Source of the DNA: Ruminococcus sp. | GTDB lineage: Bacteria; Bacillota; Clostridia; Oscillospirales; Acutalibacteraceae | Length of the DNA: 64,000 nucleotides | NCBI GenBank assembly: GCA_004555265.1 | Contig: SFIQ01000004.1 | Location: 1-64,000 of the forward strand | Direction: 5' to 3' | Part shown: positions 50,109-59,028 of the stretch, piece by piece | How the letters are laid out: each line of letters begins with the position of its first letter | How positions within the stretch are numbered: the first letter of the stretch is position 1 | Notes under the pieces: generated by a model | What the model was told of the DNA's origin: nothing | What the model saw: the letters and a program-made list of their open reading frames with translations, nothing else | Databases searched by the model: none | Made by a program: the position numbers and the translations under genes

Positions 50109-50113
50109 TGTTT

Positions 50114-50623
50114 ATGTTCGTGCTTTCCGTGCATAGAAGACAAATCAAAATGGCCATTTTGGTGCTCTGTATTGCCGTGGTCGCCGTTGCATTCTTTTTT
50201 GTCAGTAAACAAGGCGTTGAGGCGGCAAAAGAAGCGCAAATGAATCTGCGTGCCGCAACGGCGGAAGAGCGCATTGCCTATTTATCGCAATTCGGTTGGT
50301 CGGTTGAACAAGACCCCGTGGAGGTCAGCGAGGTGATTCTCCCCGAGACCTTTGACGACACCTATGCGCAATATAACGAGCTGCAAAAGGCGCAGGGATT
50401 TGATTTGTCCGTTTATGCAGGGAAACGCGTAAAACGCTGGATTTACCGCGTGACAAACTACCCCGGATATGAAAACGCCGACTGTATACAGGCAACCTTG
50501 TTGATTTACGACGGGCAGGTTATCGGCGGTGATGTTTGTTCCACGGAAATCGACGGGTTTATGCACGGCTTTGTGAAAGAAGCAACAACTTTTTCACAGG
50601 AGACGACACAAGCGACTTCGTGA
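50114..50623 (+). CDS. DUF4830 domain protein, membrane-anchored
   Basis: A 169-residue protein with an N-terminal membrane helix (MAILVLCIAVVAVAFFFV, about 13-30) and an outside DUF4830 domain: YLSQFGWSVEQDPVEV, YAQYNELQKAQGFDLSVYAGK and LLIYDGQVIGGDVCSTEIDGFMHG. Function is unknown; the family is restricted largely to clostridia. ATG 50114 is chosen over 50108 since GAGGTG (50101-50106) is at proper distance. Its ribosome binding site lies in a hairpin. Confidence 0.85.
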   Translation: MFVLSVHRRQIKMAILVLCIAVVAVAFFFVSKQGVEAAKEAQMNLRAATAEERIAYLSQFGWSVEQDPVEVSEVILPETFDDTYAQYNELQKAQGFDLSVYAGKRVKRWIYRVTNYPGYENADCIQATLLIYDGQVIGGDVCSTEIDGFMHGFVKEATTFSQETTQATS

Positions 50624-50641
50624 AAATAAAGGACGAAATCT

Positions 50642-51355
50642 ATGCCCAAAGAACGAATAGACAAATGGATTGCAAGTACAACAACGCTTTCCCGTAAAGA
50701 TGTGAAGGCGCTGTTACGGCAAAAGCGTGTGACCGTGAACGGCGTAACGGTGACGGACGGCGGCTTTCAAACCGATGCGGAACAAGATGCTGTCGCAGTC
50801 GACGGCGTTCCGTTTTCGATAAAACCGCATATATACATTATGCTGAACAAACCCACGGGCATTGTTTCGGCAAGCCGTTCACAAAAAGAAAAAACCGTCG
50901 TTGATTTGGTGCCGCCGCAGTTGCAAAGAAACGGCTTGTTTCCGGCGGGCAGATTGGATAAAGATACTACGGGATTTGTCTTGATTACGGATGACGGCGA
51001 CTTTGCACATCGGATTTTGTCGCCGAAAAATCATATTCAAAAGACCTATATTGCACATCTTGAAAAACCGATTTCGCCAACGGAAATTGCGATTTTAAAA
51101 CAGGGTGTTGTTTTGCGCGACGGAACACAACTTTTACCTGCATCGGTAGACATTATCGGCGAAGACATGCAAACGGTGCAAATCCGGATTTGCGAGGGAA
51201 AATACCACCAAATTAAGCGAATGCTTGCCGCCGTCGGCAACCGCGTCACAGCGTTACGACGCACGCATATGGGCGCTTTGGCGTTGGATACGGCGCTGCC
51301 ACCCGGTGCATGTCGGGAAATTACGCCGGAAGAACTGAATAAAATCTGTGAATAG
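50642..51355 (+). CDS. rsuA: 16S rRNA pseudouridine synthase RsuA family
   Basis: A 237-residue protein: S4 RNA-binding domain at the start (RIDKWIASTTTLSRKDVKALLRQKRVTVNG) and a pseudouridine synthase domain with the catalytic motif GRLDKDTTG near residue 101 (Asp 104) and YHQIKRMLAA near 189. The likely target is U516 of 16S rRNA. A second family member, at 61401, is closer to RluB. Confidence 0.93.
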   Translation: MPKERIDKWIASTTTLSRKDVKALLRQKRVTVNGVTVTDGGFQTDAEQDAVAVDGVPFSIKPHIYIMLNKPTGIVSASRSQKEKTVVDLVPPQLQRNGLFPAGRLDKDTTGFVLITDDGDFAHRILSPKNHIQKTYIAHLEKPISPTEIAILKQGVVLRDGTQLLPASVDIIGEDMQTVQIRICEGKYHQIKRMLAAVGNRVTALRRTHMGALALDTALPPGACREITPEELNKICE

Positions 51356-51356
51356 A

Positions 51357-51401
51357 TAGAGAAACGGTGTGCAAACAGAAGTTGCGTACCGTTTCTCTTT
51401 T
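51357..51401 (+). terminator. Terminator of rsuA
   Basis: 16-bp stem GAGAAACGGTGTGCAA / TTGCGTACCGTTTCTC with two wobble pairs and loop ACAGAAG-type, followed by TTTT. Confidence 0.85.
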
Positions 51402-51458
51402 GCACTGCCTGCCCGTTTTTGGCATATACTGTGGTAAGAACAGTTCGGTGGTGTAACT

Positions 51459-51680
51459 ATGAAAAAAGTGATTATAAAGGTGGGCTCTGTAACGTATGCA
51501 ATGAAAGCAAAGAATATTTTGCAACAATACGGTATGCGAGCCAAGGTCATTAAAACTGTCAGTACGAAGAAAAACGAGGGGTGCGGTTATTCCGTCTCCG
51601 TAGAAAATCCAAAACAAAATATTGCGGAATTACTACGGCGAGAGGGGATTACCGTCAGCGAAATGAAGTGGTCGCCATGA
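51459..51680 (+). CDS. DUF3343 protein, putative Se/S carrier
   Basis: A 73-residue DUF3343 protein. It opens with a strand then GSVTYAMKAKNILQQYG, and has one conserved-type cysteine in EGCGYSV near residue 42. This family is annotated as a putative selenium/sulfur carrier because it pairs with class V aminotransferase-type desulfurases; here the desulfurase gene overlaps it by 4 bases (ATGA). The single Cys is the plausible persulfide or selenide acceptor. Confidence 0.85.
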   Translation: MKKVIIKVGSVTYAMKAKNILQQYGMRAKVIKTVSTKKNEGCGYSVSVENPKQNIAELLRREGITVSEMKWSP

Positions 51681-52825
51681 TCTATTTTGACAATGCGGCA
51701 ACAACCTATCCGAAACCGCGGACGGTTTTGAATGCCTTACAGAACGGTGCTGTTCGCTACGGTGCCAATCCCGGCAGAGCAGGGCACAAAATGGCGTTTG
51801 CAACGGCACAGCAGGTGTATCATGCGCGAGAAATAATTGCCGATTTTTTTGATTTACCGCAATGTGAGAATGTGATTTTTACCAAAAACTGCACAGAAGC
51901 GCTGAATACTGCCATAAAAGGTCTTGCAAAACGCGGCGGGCATTTTGTATGCTCGGATTTGGAGCATAACGCCGTGGTAAGGCCGTTGGAAGCGCTTCGT
52001 TTGCAAGGGATATGTACTTGGACAGCCGCGGCGGTGGGGGGAACAGACGAACAAACCGTAGAAAACTTCCAAAAGTGTTTACGCCCCAATACGATTGCGA
52101 TTGTCTGCACAGGGGCGTCCAATGTGTTCGGAAAAACATTGCCGCTACGGGCTTTGGCGTCGCTTGCGCATCGGCACGGCGTACTTTTGGTTGCAGATAC
52201 GGCGCAGTCGGCGGGCATTTTGCCGATTTCTATGCAGAAAGACGGCATTGACTTTTTGTGCGCACCGGGGCACAAGGGTCTGTACGGTGCAATGGGAACA
52301 GGCGTGCTTTTGTGCAACTGTGAAACGGTGCTTAACCCCTTAACCGAAGGGGGTACGGGTGTGCTTTCCGCCCAACTTACACAACCGGAAACCTATCCGG
52401 AACGCCTTGAAAGCGGTACGCTGAACGTGCCCGGAATTCTGTCTGTTTCGGCGGGCGTGCGGTTTGTAAAAGAACGGGGAATAGATCGCATATACAACAA
52501 AGAAATGCGGTACATTCAGCGATTAGAAGCGGTGCTTCGTGAAATGAAAGGTGTAGAACTGTATACGGATATTTCCGAACGCCCGACGGGGTATGTACCC
52601 TTGCTTTCTTTCAATGTGCAGGGCTTGCACAGCGAGGAGGTCGCCGCACGGCTGTCCGAAGAAAATATCGCGGTTCGGGCGGGTCTTCACTGCGCCGGAT
52701 TGGCGCATAAAAGGTATAAAACACTCGACCGCGGCACGGTTCGGATATGTCCGTCGGTATTTACAACGGAAAAAGATGTAAATAGTTTATTAAATTCTAT
52801 AATTAAAATTGCAAAAAGCGCCTAA
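51677..52825 (+). CDS. Cysteine desulfurase family, class V aminotransferase
   Basis: A 382-residue PLP enzyme. It begins IYFDNAATTYPKP; the PLP lysine is in APGHKGLYG (Lys near 198) and the active-site cysteine in RAGLHCAGLAHK (near 344). It would release sulfur (or selenium) from cysteine (or selenocysteine) to a carrier. The gene is coupled to DUF3343 rather than to nifU/iscU, so it likely serves a separate sulfur or selenium route. Its 3' end runs into the overlapping terminator/promoter before cdaA. Confidence 0.9.
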   Translation: MIYFDNAATTYPKPRTVLNALQNGAVRYGANPGRAGHKMAFATAQQVYHAREIIADFFDLPQCENVIFTKNCTEALNTAIKGLAKRGGHFVCSDLEHNAVVRPLEALRLQGICTWTAAAVGGTDEQTVENFQKCLRPNTIAIVCTGASNVFGKTLPLRALASLAHRHGVLLVADTAQSAGILPISMQKDGIDFLCAPGHKGLYGAMGTGVLLCNCETVLNPLTEGGTGVLSAQLTQPETYPERLESGTLNVPGILSVSAGVRFVKERGIDRIYNKEMRYIQRLEAVLREMKGVELYTDISERPTGYVPLLSFNVQGLHSEEVAARLSEENIAVRAGLHCAGLAHKRYKTLDRGTVRICPSVFTTEKDVNSLLNSIIKIAKSA

Positions 52826-52837
52826 GTATGATACAAT
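52809..52837 (+). promoter_or_regulatory. sigma-A promoter of cdaA-cdaR
   Basis: TTGCAA (52809-52814), 17-base spacer, TACAAT (52832-52837). The -35 lies in the last codons of the desulfurase gene and the -10 in the left arm of the terminator below. Confidence 0.65.
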
Positions 52838-52894
52838 ATATCGTGATTATATATGTGCAGGTTTCTGCACATTGCGATATATTGTATTTTTTTG
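52834..52894 (+). terminator. Terminator of the desulfurase operon, overlapping the cdaA promoter
   Basis: Outer stem CAATATATCG / CGATATATTG (52834-52843 with 52875-52884) encloses an inner stem TGTGCAG / CTGCACA (52854-52871, loop GTTT), followed by TATTTTTTT. Only transcripts entering from upstream contain the full left arm. Confidence 0.75.
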
Positions 52895-52911
52895 TAGAAA
52901 CGGGTGTTTTT

Positions 52912-53805
52912 ATGCAGTTACCGCTCACCTTTGCCGACACAATGGACGAAATCGGCAAGGCAATCCGCAGTTTCAACAGCATTTCGGATGTTTTGGATGT
53001 TTTGCTGGTTGCATTTGTGATTTACAGCGCCATTAAGTTAATTCGTGAAACCCGCGCCATTCAGCTTGCAAAAGGTTTTGTGCTTTTGACTGTGATTTAT
53101 GCCGCAGTCTATTTATTGCATATGCAGGTCAGCACCTATATGTTTTCGATGGTGTTTTCCAATTTGTTGCTCGTATTGGTGATTATTTTTTCACCTGAAA
53201 TTCGGCACGCGTTGGAAAGCGTCGGCAGAAGCAGTGTTTCCAATTTTAACTTTTTCGGATTTAAAAACAGCGAGGATATTCACCGTCAGGAAGAGCAGGT
53301 GAAAATGGTGAACGCCGTCACCAAAGCCTGTGCAGATATGAGCGACAAAAAAATCGGCGCGTTGATGGTGTTTGAAAAAGAGAGTATTCTCGGAGAGATT
53401 ATTCACACAGGCACACCGGTGGATGCGGAAATCTCCGCCGAGCTTATCGGGAATATCTTTTATCCGAAAGCGCCTTTGCACGACGGCGCGGCAGTAATTC
53501 GAGAGGCGCGTGTGGCGGCGGCAGGCTGTATTTTGCCGCTGACGCAAAACAACAATGTCAGCAGCGAACTTGGAACGCGCCACCGTGCGGCAATCGGGCT
53601 AAGCGAGCAAACCGATGCGCTTGTGGTGGTGGTTTCGGAGGAAACCGGCGCTATTTCCGTTGCGCAGAAAGGGAGTTTGCGCCGTGGGCTTTCCAGCGGC
53701 GATTTGCGTGAATTGCTGTTGCAGAATTTTACAACATCTGCAAATGAAGAGGATAATAAATGGAAAAAACTTTTGAAAGGGCGGCAAAAGCATGAAGATA
53801 AATAA
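52912..53805 (+). CDS. cdaA: Diadenylate cyclase CdaA
   Basis: A 297-residue membrane-bound DAC-domain enzyme making c-di-AMP from two ATP. Three N-terminal helices are seen (about 25-45, 50-70, 75-95), then the DAC domain with LHDGAAVI (DGA near 190) and GTRHRAAIG (RHR near 224), the catalytic motifs. ATG 52912 is used because the promoter lies at 52809-52837 and an earlier in-frame start at 52828 would precede transcription. It overlaps cdaR by 14 bases. Confidence 0.96.
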   Translation: MQLPLTFADTMDEIGKAIRSFNSISDVLDVLLVAFVIYSAIKLIRETRAIQLAKGFVLLTVIYAAVYLLHMQVSTYMFSMVFSNLLLVLVIIFSPEIRHALESVGRSSVSNFNFFGFKNSEDIHRQEEQVKMVNAVTKACADMSDKKIGALMVFEKESILGEIIHTGTPVDAEISAELIGNIFYPKAPLHDGAAVIREARVAAAGCILPLTQNNNVSSELGTRHRAAIGLSEQTDALVVVVSEETGAISVAQKGSLRRGLSSGDLRELLLQNFTTSANEEDNKWKKLLKGRQKHEDK

Positions 53806-55111
53806 TGAGTCGAACAAGGGTAACGCCGCCGAAAAAAAGGTATACAGCGGGTTGCGGAGTATCATTTATAATAACAAGGTTGCCATGCTGTTCTCTTTGC
53901 TTGCGGCATTCGCCATATGGATTTGGGTTGCTGTGGAAAAAAGTCCTGTGGTCGAGGTTACGATAAGTTCTGTTCCGGTCAGAATTGATACAGAAAACAG
54001 TGTGCCCGCACAGTTGAATTTGCAAACTTTCGGGCAGACAGAGTATTATGTGGACGTAACCGTGACCGGAAAACGTTTTGTGGTGTCGACGCTCACGGCG
54101 GAGGATATTGTGGTCACTGCGCAAACCAATTATGTGGATTCTGCGGGTAATAAATCCCTGCAACTGAAAGCGGCTTCGGCAAATTCCAAGGATTTTGAAA
54201 TCGTCCGTCTGTCGCAGAATTATATTGATGTTTATTTCGATACCTATAAAGAGGCGGAATTTGCTATTGTGCCGCGCATTGCCGCACCGAACAACCAAAC
54301 GGTCATAGACGGTTGCATTTTAGGAGATGTGTTGTTTTCTAAAAATACGGTCATTGTCAGCGGGCCGACCGCCGAAGTAAACAAAATTACGGGTGTTGTG
54401 GCGGAAACTTCTATTCGTGCACCGCTTTCTGCAACCACAACGGTACAGCCGCAAATTAAACTCCAAACCGAAAACGAAGAAACACTTTCCAATGTGGAAA
54501 TCGATACCGGCGACGCCGCAATTACCATGACAATGCCCGTACTAAAAACAGTTACTTTACCGACTACGGTGACCTTTAAAAACACACCTGCAGGGTATTT
54601 GAACGACAGCGTGCCGTTTACGGTGTCGCCTTCCAAAATTGAAGCCGCGGTGCCGATTGAAAAAATCGATGAAATCCAAAGCATTAGTGTCGGTACAGTC
54701 GATTTTTCGGAATTGGACATTGGCTACAATGTTTTCAATTTCAAAGCGTCCGATATTACCGAATATACAATTACGGACAGTTCTGCTCGCTTTAAGGTTA
54801 CCGTCAATATGACGGGGCTTACCTCTGCAACCTTTTCCGTGCCGCAACAGAATATCAGCATTACTACGCAAAAAGAGGGCTATTCGGCTACCGTGATTGC
54901 CGAGCCACTGGAAAATATCCGCATTATCGGTACGACCGAAGAAATTGCTGCTTTGACGAATGAAATGATTTTTGCTGAGGTGAATTTGTCCGAGGCCTCT
55001 TTGCAAGAGGGCGAACAGACCGTGAAAGTGCGCATTGTCATAAAAGGCAGTACAAAAGCGTGGGCATCCGGTACGTATTCGGTGCGTGTGCGGGTGACGA
55101 AAGGAGCATAA
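53792..55111 (+). CDS. cdaR: CdaA regulatory protein CdaR (YbbR-like)
   Basis: A 439-residue protein with one N-terminal membrane helix (VAMLFSLLAAFAIWIWVAV) followed by YbbR-type beta repeats outside the membrane (about four, each near 80-90 residues). CdaR binds and modulates CdaA. glmM, the third usual member of this operon, does not follow. Confidence 0.93.
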   Translation: MKINNESNKGNAAEKKVYSGLRSIIYNNKVAMLFSLLAAFAIWIWVAVEKSPVVEVTISSVPVRIDTENSVPAQLNLQTFGQTEYYVDVTVTGKRFVVSTLTAEDIVVTAQTNYVDSAGNKSLQLKAASANSKDFEIVRLSQNYIDVYFDTYKEAEFAIVPRIAAPNNQTVIDGCILGDVLFSKNTVIVSGPTAEVNKITGVVAETSIRAPLSATTTVQPQIKLQTENEETLSNVEIDTGDAAITMTMPVLKTVTLPTTVTFKNTPAGYLNDSVPFTVSPSKIEAAVPIEKIDEIQSISVGTVDFSELDIGYNVFNFKASDITEYTITDSSARFKVTVNMTGLTSATFSVPQQNISITTQKEGYSATVIAEPLENIRIIGTTEEIAALTNEMIFAEVNLSEASLQEGEQTVKVRIVIKGSTKAWASGTYSVRVRVTKGA

Positions 55112-55114
55112 CCT

Positions 55115-56086
55115 TTGAAGGAAAAACAGACAAAATATATTTCAGTCGGCGGGCAGGCGCTGATAGAGGGTATTTTAATGAAAGGGCCGAAGGGCGCGGC
55201 AATGTCCGTGCGTCTGCCGAACGGCGAAATCGAAACAGAGTATAAACACGACACGCCGTGGCGCGAAAAAAATGCTTTTTTCAAGTTGCCGTTGGTACGC
55301 GGTATCGTCGGCTTTGTGGAATCATTGGTAACCGGCTATAAATATTTGATGGAGTCTGCCGAAAAGTCTACACAGGGCTTGGAAGAAGACACTGAAAATC
55401 TTTCCAAGGTTGACCAATGGATTAACGATCACTTCGGTGAAAAGATGATGAACGCGGTTGGCGTGATTTCCGCCGTTTTAGGCTTTGGGCTGGCATTTTT
55501 CCTGTTTATGTGGTTGCCGTCCTTTTTGGTGGATACCGTAACGCGCAACACGTTACTTCAATTTCACGCATTGTTTGAAGGAATTATTCGCGTTATTATT
55601 TTTATCGTGTACCTTTTGTTGGTTTCGCAAATGAAAGATATCAAACGCGTGTTTATGTATCACGGCGCGGAGCATAAATCCATTTTTTGCTTGGAACACG
55701 GCTTGGAACTGACGGTGGAAAATGTGAAAAAGCAAAAGCGTTTCCACCCGCGTTGCGGTACGAGCTTTATGTTCGTTATGATTTTATTAAGTATTTTAAT
55801 ATCCTCGGCGCTTGTGCTGATTTTCCCCACACTTGCAACCGCAAACCGCGCACTTTGGATAGCGGTTAAGTTGTTAATTTTACCGCTTGTTATGGGGCTT
55901 GGGTATGAGTTTATTCGCTATGCAGGCAAGCACGACAATTTGCTTGTCAAAATCTTGGCCGCGCCGGGACTTTGGATGCAGCGCATCACTACCAAAGAAC
56001 CGACCGACGATATTATCGAAGTCGGGATTGCCGCGCTGAAAGCCGTTGTGGACGGCGAACCGGAAACGGACAGTACTGCGCAATGA
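55115..56086 (+). CDS. DUF1385 membrane protein (YqhQ-like)
   Basis: A 323-residue protein. The N-terminal motif VGGQALIEGILMKGPKGAAMSVR (about 9-31) and the internal FMYHGAEHKSIFCLEHG near 175 are diagnostic for DUF1385. Four or five membrane helices are visible (for instance near 115-140, 150-170, 220-250). Function is unknown. TTG 55115 follows AAGGAG. It overlaps prmC by 4 bases, a frequent pairing. Confidence 0.92.
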   Translation: MKEKQTKYISVGGQALIEGILMKGPKGAAMSVRLPNGEIETEYKHDTPWREKNAFFKLPLVRGIVGFVESLVTGYKYLMESAEKSTQGLEEDTENLSKVDQWINDHFGEKMMNAVGVISAVLGFGLAFFLFMWLPSFLVDTVTRNTLLQFHALFEGIIRVIIFIVYLLLVSQMKDIKRVFMYHGAEHKSIFCLEHGLELTVENVKKQKRFHPRCGTSFMFVMILLSILISSALVLIFPTLATANRALWIAVKLLILPLVMGLGYEFIRYAGKHDNLLVKILAAPGLWMQRITTKEPTDDIIEVGIAALKAVVDGEPETDSTAQ

Positions 56087-56922
56087 ATATAAAAGAATTG
56101 TTCCGAAACGGGGTACAGGCGTTAACCCCGATTGCGCAGAGTGATGCACAGTTTGAATGTAATTGCCTTTTCGAGTTTGCCACAGGCATTTCTGCGAGTC
56201 AACGACTTGCCAATCCCGCACAGCCTGTTTCCGACAGCGGACAAGCCCGATTTTATGCTTTGCTTGAACGCCGCTTACAAGGCGAACCGCTGCAATATAT
56301 ATTAGGCAAATGGTCGTTCTACGGTCGGGATTTTTTCGTCGGAGCGGGTGTGCTTATTCCGCGTCCCGAAACCGAACAGCTTGTGGAAACGGCAAATGCA
56401 CATATCCGAGAAAAACAGTATCGCGTCATTTGGGATTTGTGTGCAGGCAGTGGCTGTATCGGCTTAACGGTTGCTTTGGAAAATCCCGACACGAAAGTAT
56501 ATTTGTTTGAAAAATACGATGCGGCACTATACTATTTACAAAAAAACCGTGACGCACTCGGCGTAAATAATGCAAGAATTGTGCAAGCAGATATTTTGGC
56601 TTACACACCCGAAAACAGTATTTGCGCCGATATGCTGTTGTCAAATCCGCCGTATATTCCGTCGGCTGAATTGGGCTTTTTACAGCGAGAGGTACAAAAC
56701 GAGCCGCTTACCGCTTTGGACGGCGGGACGGATGGTCTCGATTTTTACCGTACCATTGCCGCGCGTTGGCTGCCATGTGTGAAAGCAGGCGGAGAAATTC
56801 TTTTAGAATGCGGCGACGGGCAGGGTGCGGCTGTGGCAACGATTTTTCAGCACAATACCGCGCAGCAAACCGTGCGGTACGATTTTAATGATATTGACAG
56901 ATTTGTCCAAATCAATGTATAA
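56083..56922 (+). CDS. prmC: Release-factor glutamine N5-methyltransferase
   Basis: A 279-residue PrmC, which methylates the Gln of the GGQ loop in RF1/RF2. It has the N-terminal helical domain (RRLQGEPLQYILGKWSFYGRDF near 63-84), the SAM-binding DLCAGSGCIGL near 124, and the catalytic NPPYIP at about 187-192. ATG 56083 overlaps the TGA of the DUF1385 gene. prfA is not adjacent. Confidence 0.95.
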   Translation: MNIKELFRNGVQALTPIAQSDAQFECNCLFEFATGISASQRLANPAQPVSDSGQARFYALLERRLQGEPLQYILGKWSFYGRDFFVGAGVLIPRPETEQLVETANAHIREKQYRVIWDLCAGSGCIGLTVALENPDTKVYLFEKYDAALYYLQKNRDALGVNNARIVQADILAYTPENSICADMLLSNPPYIPSAELGFLQREVQNEPLTALDGGTDGLDFYRTIAARWLPCVKAGGEILLECGDGQGAAVATIFQHNTAQQTVRYDFNDIDRFVQINV

Positions 56923-56950
56923 TATATTCTAATGTTTTTGGGAGAACGGC

Positions 56951-57625
56951 ATGTTATTTAATATTCTTCGCGGCGGATATTCCGGCATTCAGATTTTAGC
57001 GGGTGTGTTTGCCTCTGTCTTTGTTGTATTTTGCACCTTGCCGATTCATGAATATGCACATGCGTGGGTTGCCACCAAACTCGGAGACCCCACCCCGCGG
57101 TTACAAGGTCGCTTGTCCATAAATCCGATGCGGCATATTGACCCTATCGGTGCTTTGATGATTGTTCTGCTCGGCTTTGGCTATGCGAAGCCCGTTTCGA
57201 TTAACGCACGCAATTTCAAAAATCCGAAAACGGGTATGGCACTTACCGCGATTGCCGGTCCGTGTGCCAATTTGCTGATGGCGCTCCTTTTTCTGCTGTG
57301 CAAAAATATTGTCATGCTGATTTCCACAACCAATATATTGGCGGTTGCACTTTTATATTTCTTTGTTTTTGCCGCCGGCATCAATGTGGGCTTGGCAGTG
57401 TTTAATTTATTGCCGATTCCACCGTTGGACGGATCGCGGATTTTACAGCTTCTCATTCCGCAGAAATACTATTTTAAGTTTATGCAATATGAAAGGTATA
57501 TCATTTTGATTGTTTTTGCACTATTATTTTTCAATGTGCTTACAAAACCACTCGGGTGGTTGCAATCTTTCGTTTATAATGCATTGGATTTTATTGTCAG
57601 CTATCCTTTCCGATTAGGCAGGTAA
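56951..57625 (+). CDS. Site-2 protease family M50 membrane protease
   Basis: A 224-residue intramembrane metalloprotease. HEYAH is at residues 33-37 and the third ligand in NLLPIPPLDGSR near 154-165; five to six helices in total. It belongs to the short Rip/YwhC-like group, distinct from the SpoIVFB-like protein at 40426. Substrate is unknown. It is 4 bases upstream of scpA, a common clostridial order. Confidence 0.92.
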   Translation: MLFNILRGGYSGIQILAGVFASVFVVFCTLPIHEYAHAWVATKLGDPTPRLQGRLSINPMRHIDPIGALMIVLLGFGYAKPVSINARNFKNPKTGMALTAIAGPCANLLMALLFLLCKNIVMLISTTNILAVALLYFFVFAAGINVGLAVFNLLPIPPLDGSRILQLLIPQKYYFKFMQYERYIILIVFALLFFNVLTKPLGWLQSFVYNALDFIVSYPFRLGR

Positions 57626-57628
57626 CAG

Positions 57629-58369
57629 ATGGAACAGATTTCTTATAAGTTAGAAGTATTTGAAGGTCCGATGGACTTGCTTTTACATCTGATTTCTAAG
57701 CATAAACTGAATATTTATGATATTCCGATTATCGAGCTTGTCGAGCAATACATTGACTATGTAAAGCGTATGCAAGCAGAGGATATGTATGTTGCCAGCG
57801 AGTTTTTGGAAATGGCGGCACGCCTTGTGTATATTAAAACGGTTTCGCTTTTGCCTGTGTATGAAGAAGCCGAAGAACTGAAAAAAGAATTGACCGGGGA
57901 ACTGTTAGAATACCGCGATTGTCAGTTGATGGCGGGCAAATTGGCGAAGCAAACCGAGGGTTTTGACCGTTTCGTGCGTAACCCGATGTCCATAGATATT
58001 GACCCGACATATACGCGTTTACACGAGCCTTCGGAGCTTTTGCGCGCCTATCTCAATGTGGTTGGGAAAAAAATGCGCAAACTGCCGCCGCCGATTGAAG
58101 CGTTTAAAGGCATTGTTGCCACAAAAATTGTTTCGGTCGAGTCCAAAATCCAATCCATTTTCCGCAAATTAAAGCGCAAAGGGAATAAACAAAAGTTCAA
58201 AAATTTATTTACCGACGCCGAATCCCGTTCGGATATGATTGCGACATTTTTGGCGGTTTTGGAACTTGCCAAGGTCAAAAAGGTCTATTTGGACGGTGAG
58301 GGCGATGCGATGCGCGTGGAACTGCTCGCAGAGGATTTCGCGGATTTTGACGCGCACGAATGGGAGTAA
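57629..58369 (+). CDS. scpA: Segregation and condensation protein A
   Basis: A 246-residue kleisin. YKLEVFEGPMDLLLHLISKHKLNIYDIPI at residues 5-33 is the diagnostic ScpA start. It bridges the SMC dimer heads in the condensin complex with ScpB. The gap to scpB is 3 bases. Confidence 0.97.
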   Translation: MEQISYKLEVFEGPMDLLLHLISKHKLNIYDIPIIELVEQYIDYVKRMQAEDMYVASEFLEMAARLVYIKTVSLLPVYEEAEELKKELTGELLEYRDCQLMAGKLAKQTEGFDRFVRNPMSIDIDPTYTRLHEPSELLRAYLNVVGKKMRKLPPPIEAFKGIVATKIVSVESKIQSIFRKLKRKGNKQKFKNLFTDAESRSDMIATFLAVLELAKVKKVYLDGEGDAMRVELLAEDFADFDAHEWE

Positions 58370-58372
58370 ACT

Positions 58373-58996
58373 ATGTTAAATGCCAATGAGTTACAGGCGG
58401 CGGCAGAGGCGGTATTGTTCGCTGTCGGTGAGCCGCTGGAATTGAAAAGAATTGCCGAAGTGTTGGAAATTGAAGAGGAGAGCGCCGAACAGGTGCTGAT
58501 GAATTTGTCTGCCGCTTTAGATGAGCGTGGTAGCGGTATCAGCTTGTTGCGCCTCGGTTCAAAGTATCAACTGGCTTCTCGTACACAGTTTGCGCCGCAA
58601 ATTCGCAGTATCTTGGAAGTGAAGCGTAATGCACCGCTTTCGCAGGCGGCATTTGAGGTGTTGGCTGTGATTGCCTATAATCAACCTGTCACAAAATCCT
58701 TTGTCGAGCAGGTACGCGGCGTGGATTGCTCCGGGGTAATTGCAACACTATGCCAAAAAAAACTGATTGAGGAAAAAGGTCGCTTGGAATTACCGGGCAG
58801 ACCGCTTGTATACGGTACAACACCGGAGTTTTTGCGTTGCTTTTCTGTGTCAGATTTGGGCGAATTGCCGGAGCTTCCCAACCATGATGCAGAGCAGTCT
58901 ATAGAAGCGGTGATGGAGGCGGCCGGCCAACCGTTAGACGCAGTTTCGGAGGAAAACGAAGAAGTCGAAACAGGAAGCGATACCATTTCCGAATAA
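58373..58996 (+). CDS. scpB: Segregation and condensation protein B
   Basis: A 207-residue ScpB with tandem winged helices: LQAAAEAVLFAVGEPL at the start, and FEVLAVIAYNQPVTKSFVEQVRGVD near 85-109, the classic ScpB stretch. The C-terminal ~30 residues are acidic and likely disordered. It forms the SMC-ScpAB complex. Confidence 0.97.
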   Translation: MLNANELQAAAEAVLFAVGEPLELKRIAEVLEIEEESAEQVLMNLSAALDERGSGISLLRLGSKYQLASRTQFAPQIRSILEVKRNAPLSQAAFEVLAVIAYNQPVTKSFVEQVRGVDCSGVIATLCQKKLIEEKGRLELPGRPLVYGTTPEFLRCFSVSDLGELPELPNHDAEQSIEAVMEAAGQPLDAVSEENEEVETGSDTISE

Positions 58997-59028
58997 ATGC
59001 CAAAAATACCGAAAAGGGAGGTGTCTCG

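Noticed and set aside
55972..56082. N-terminal extension of prmC
   Set aside because: It overlaps the DUF1385 gene in another frame, and the ATG at 56083 matches the family start.
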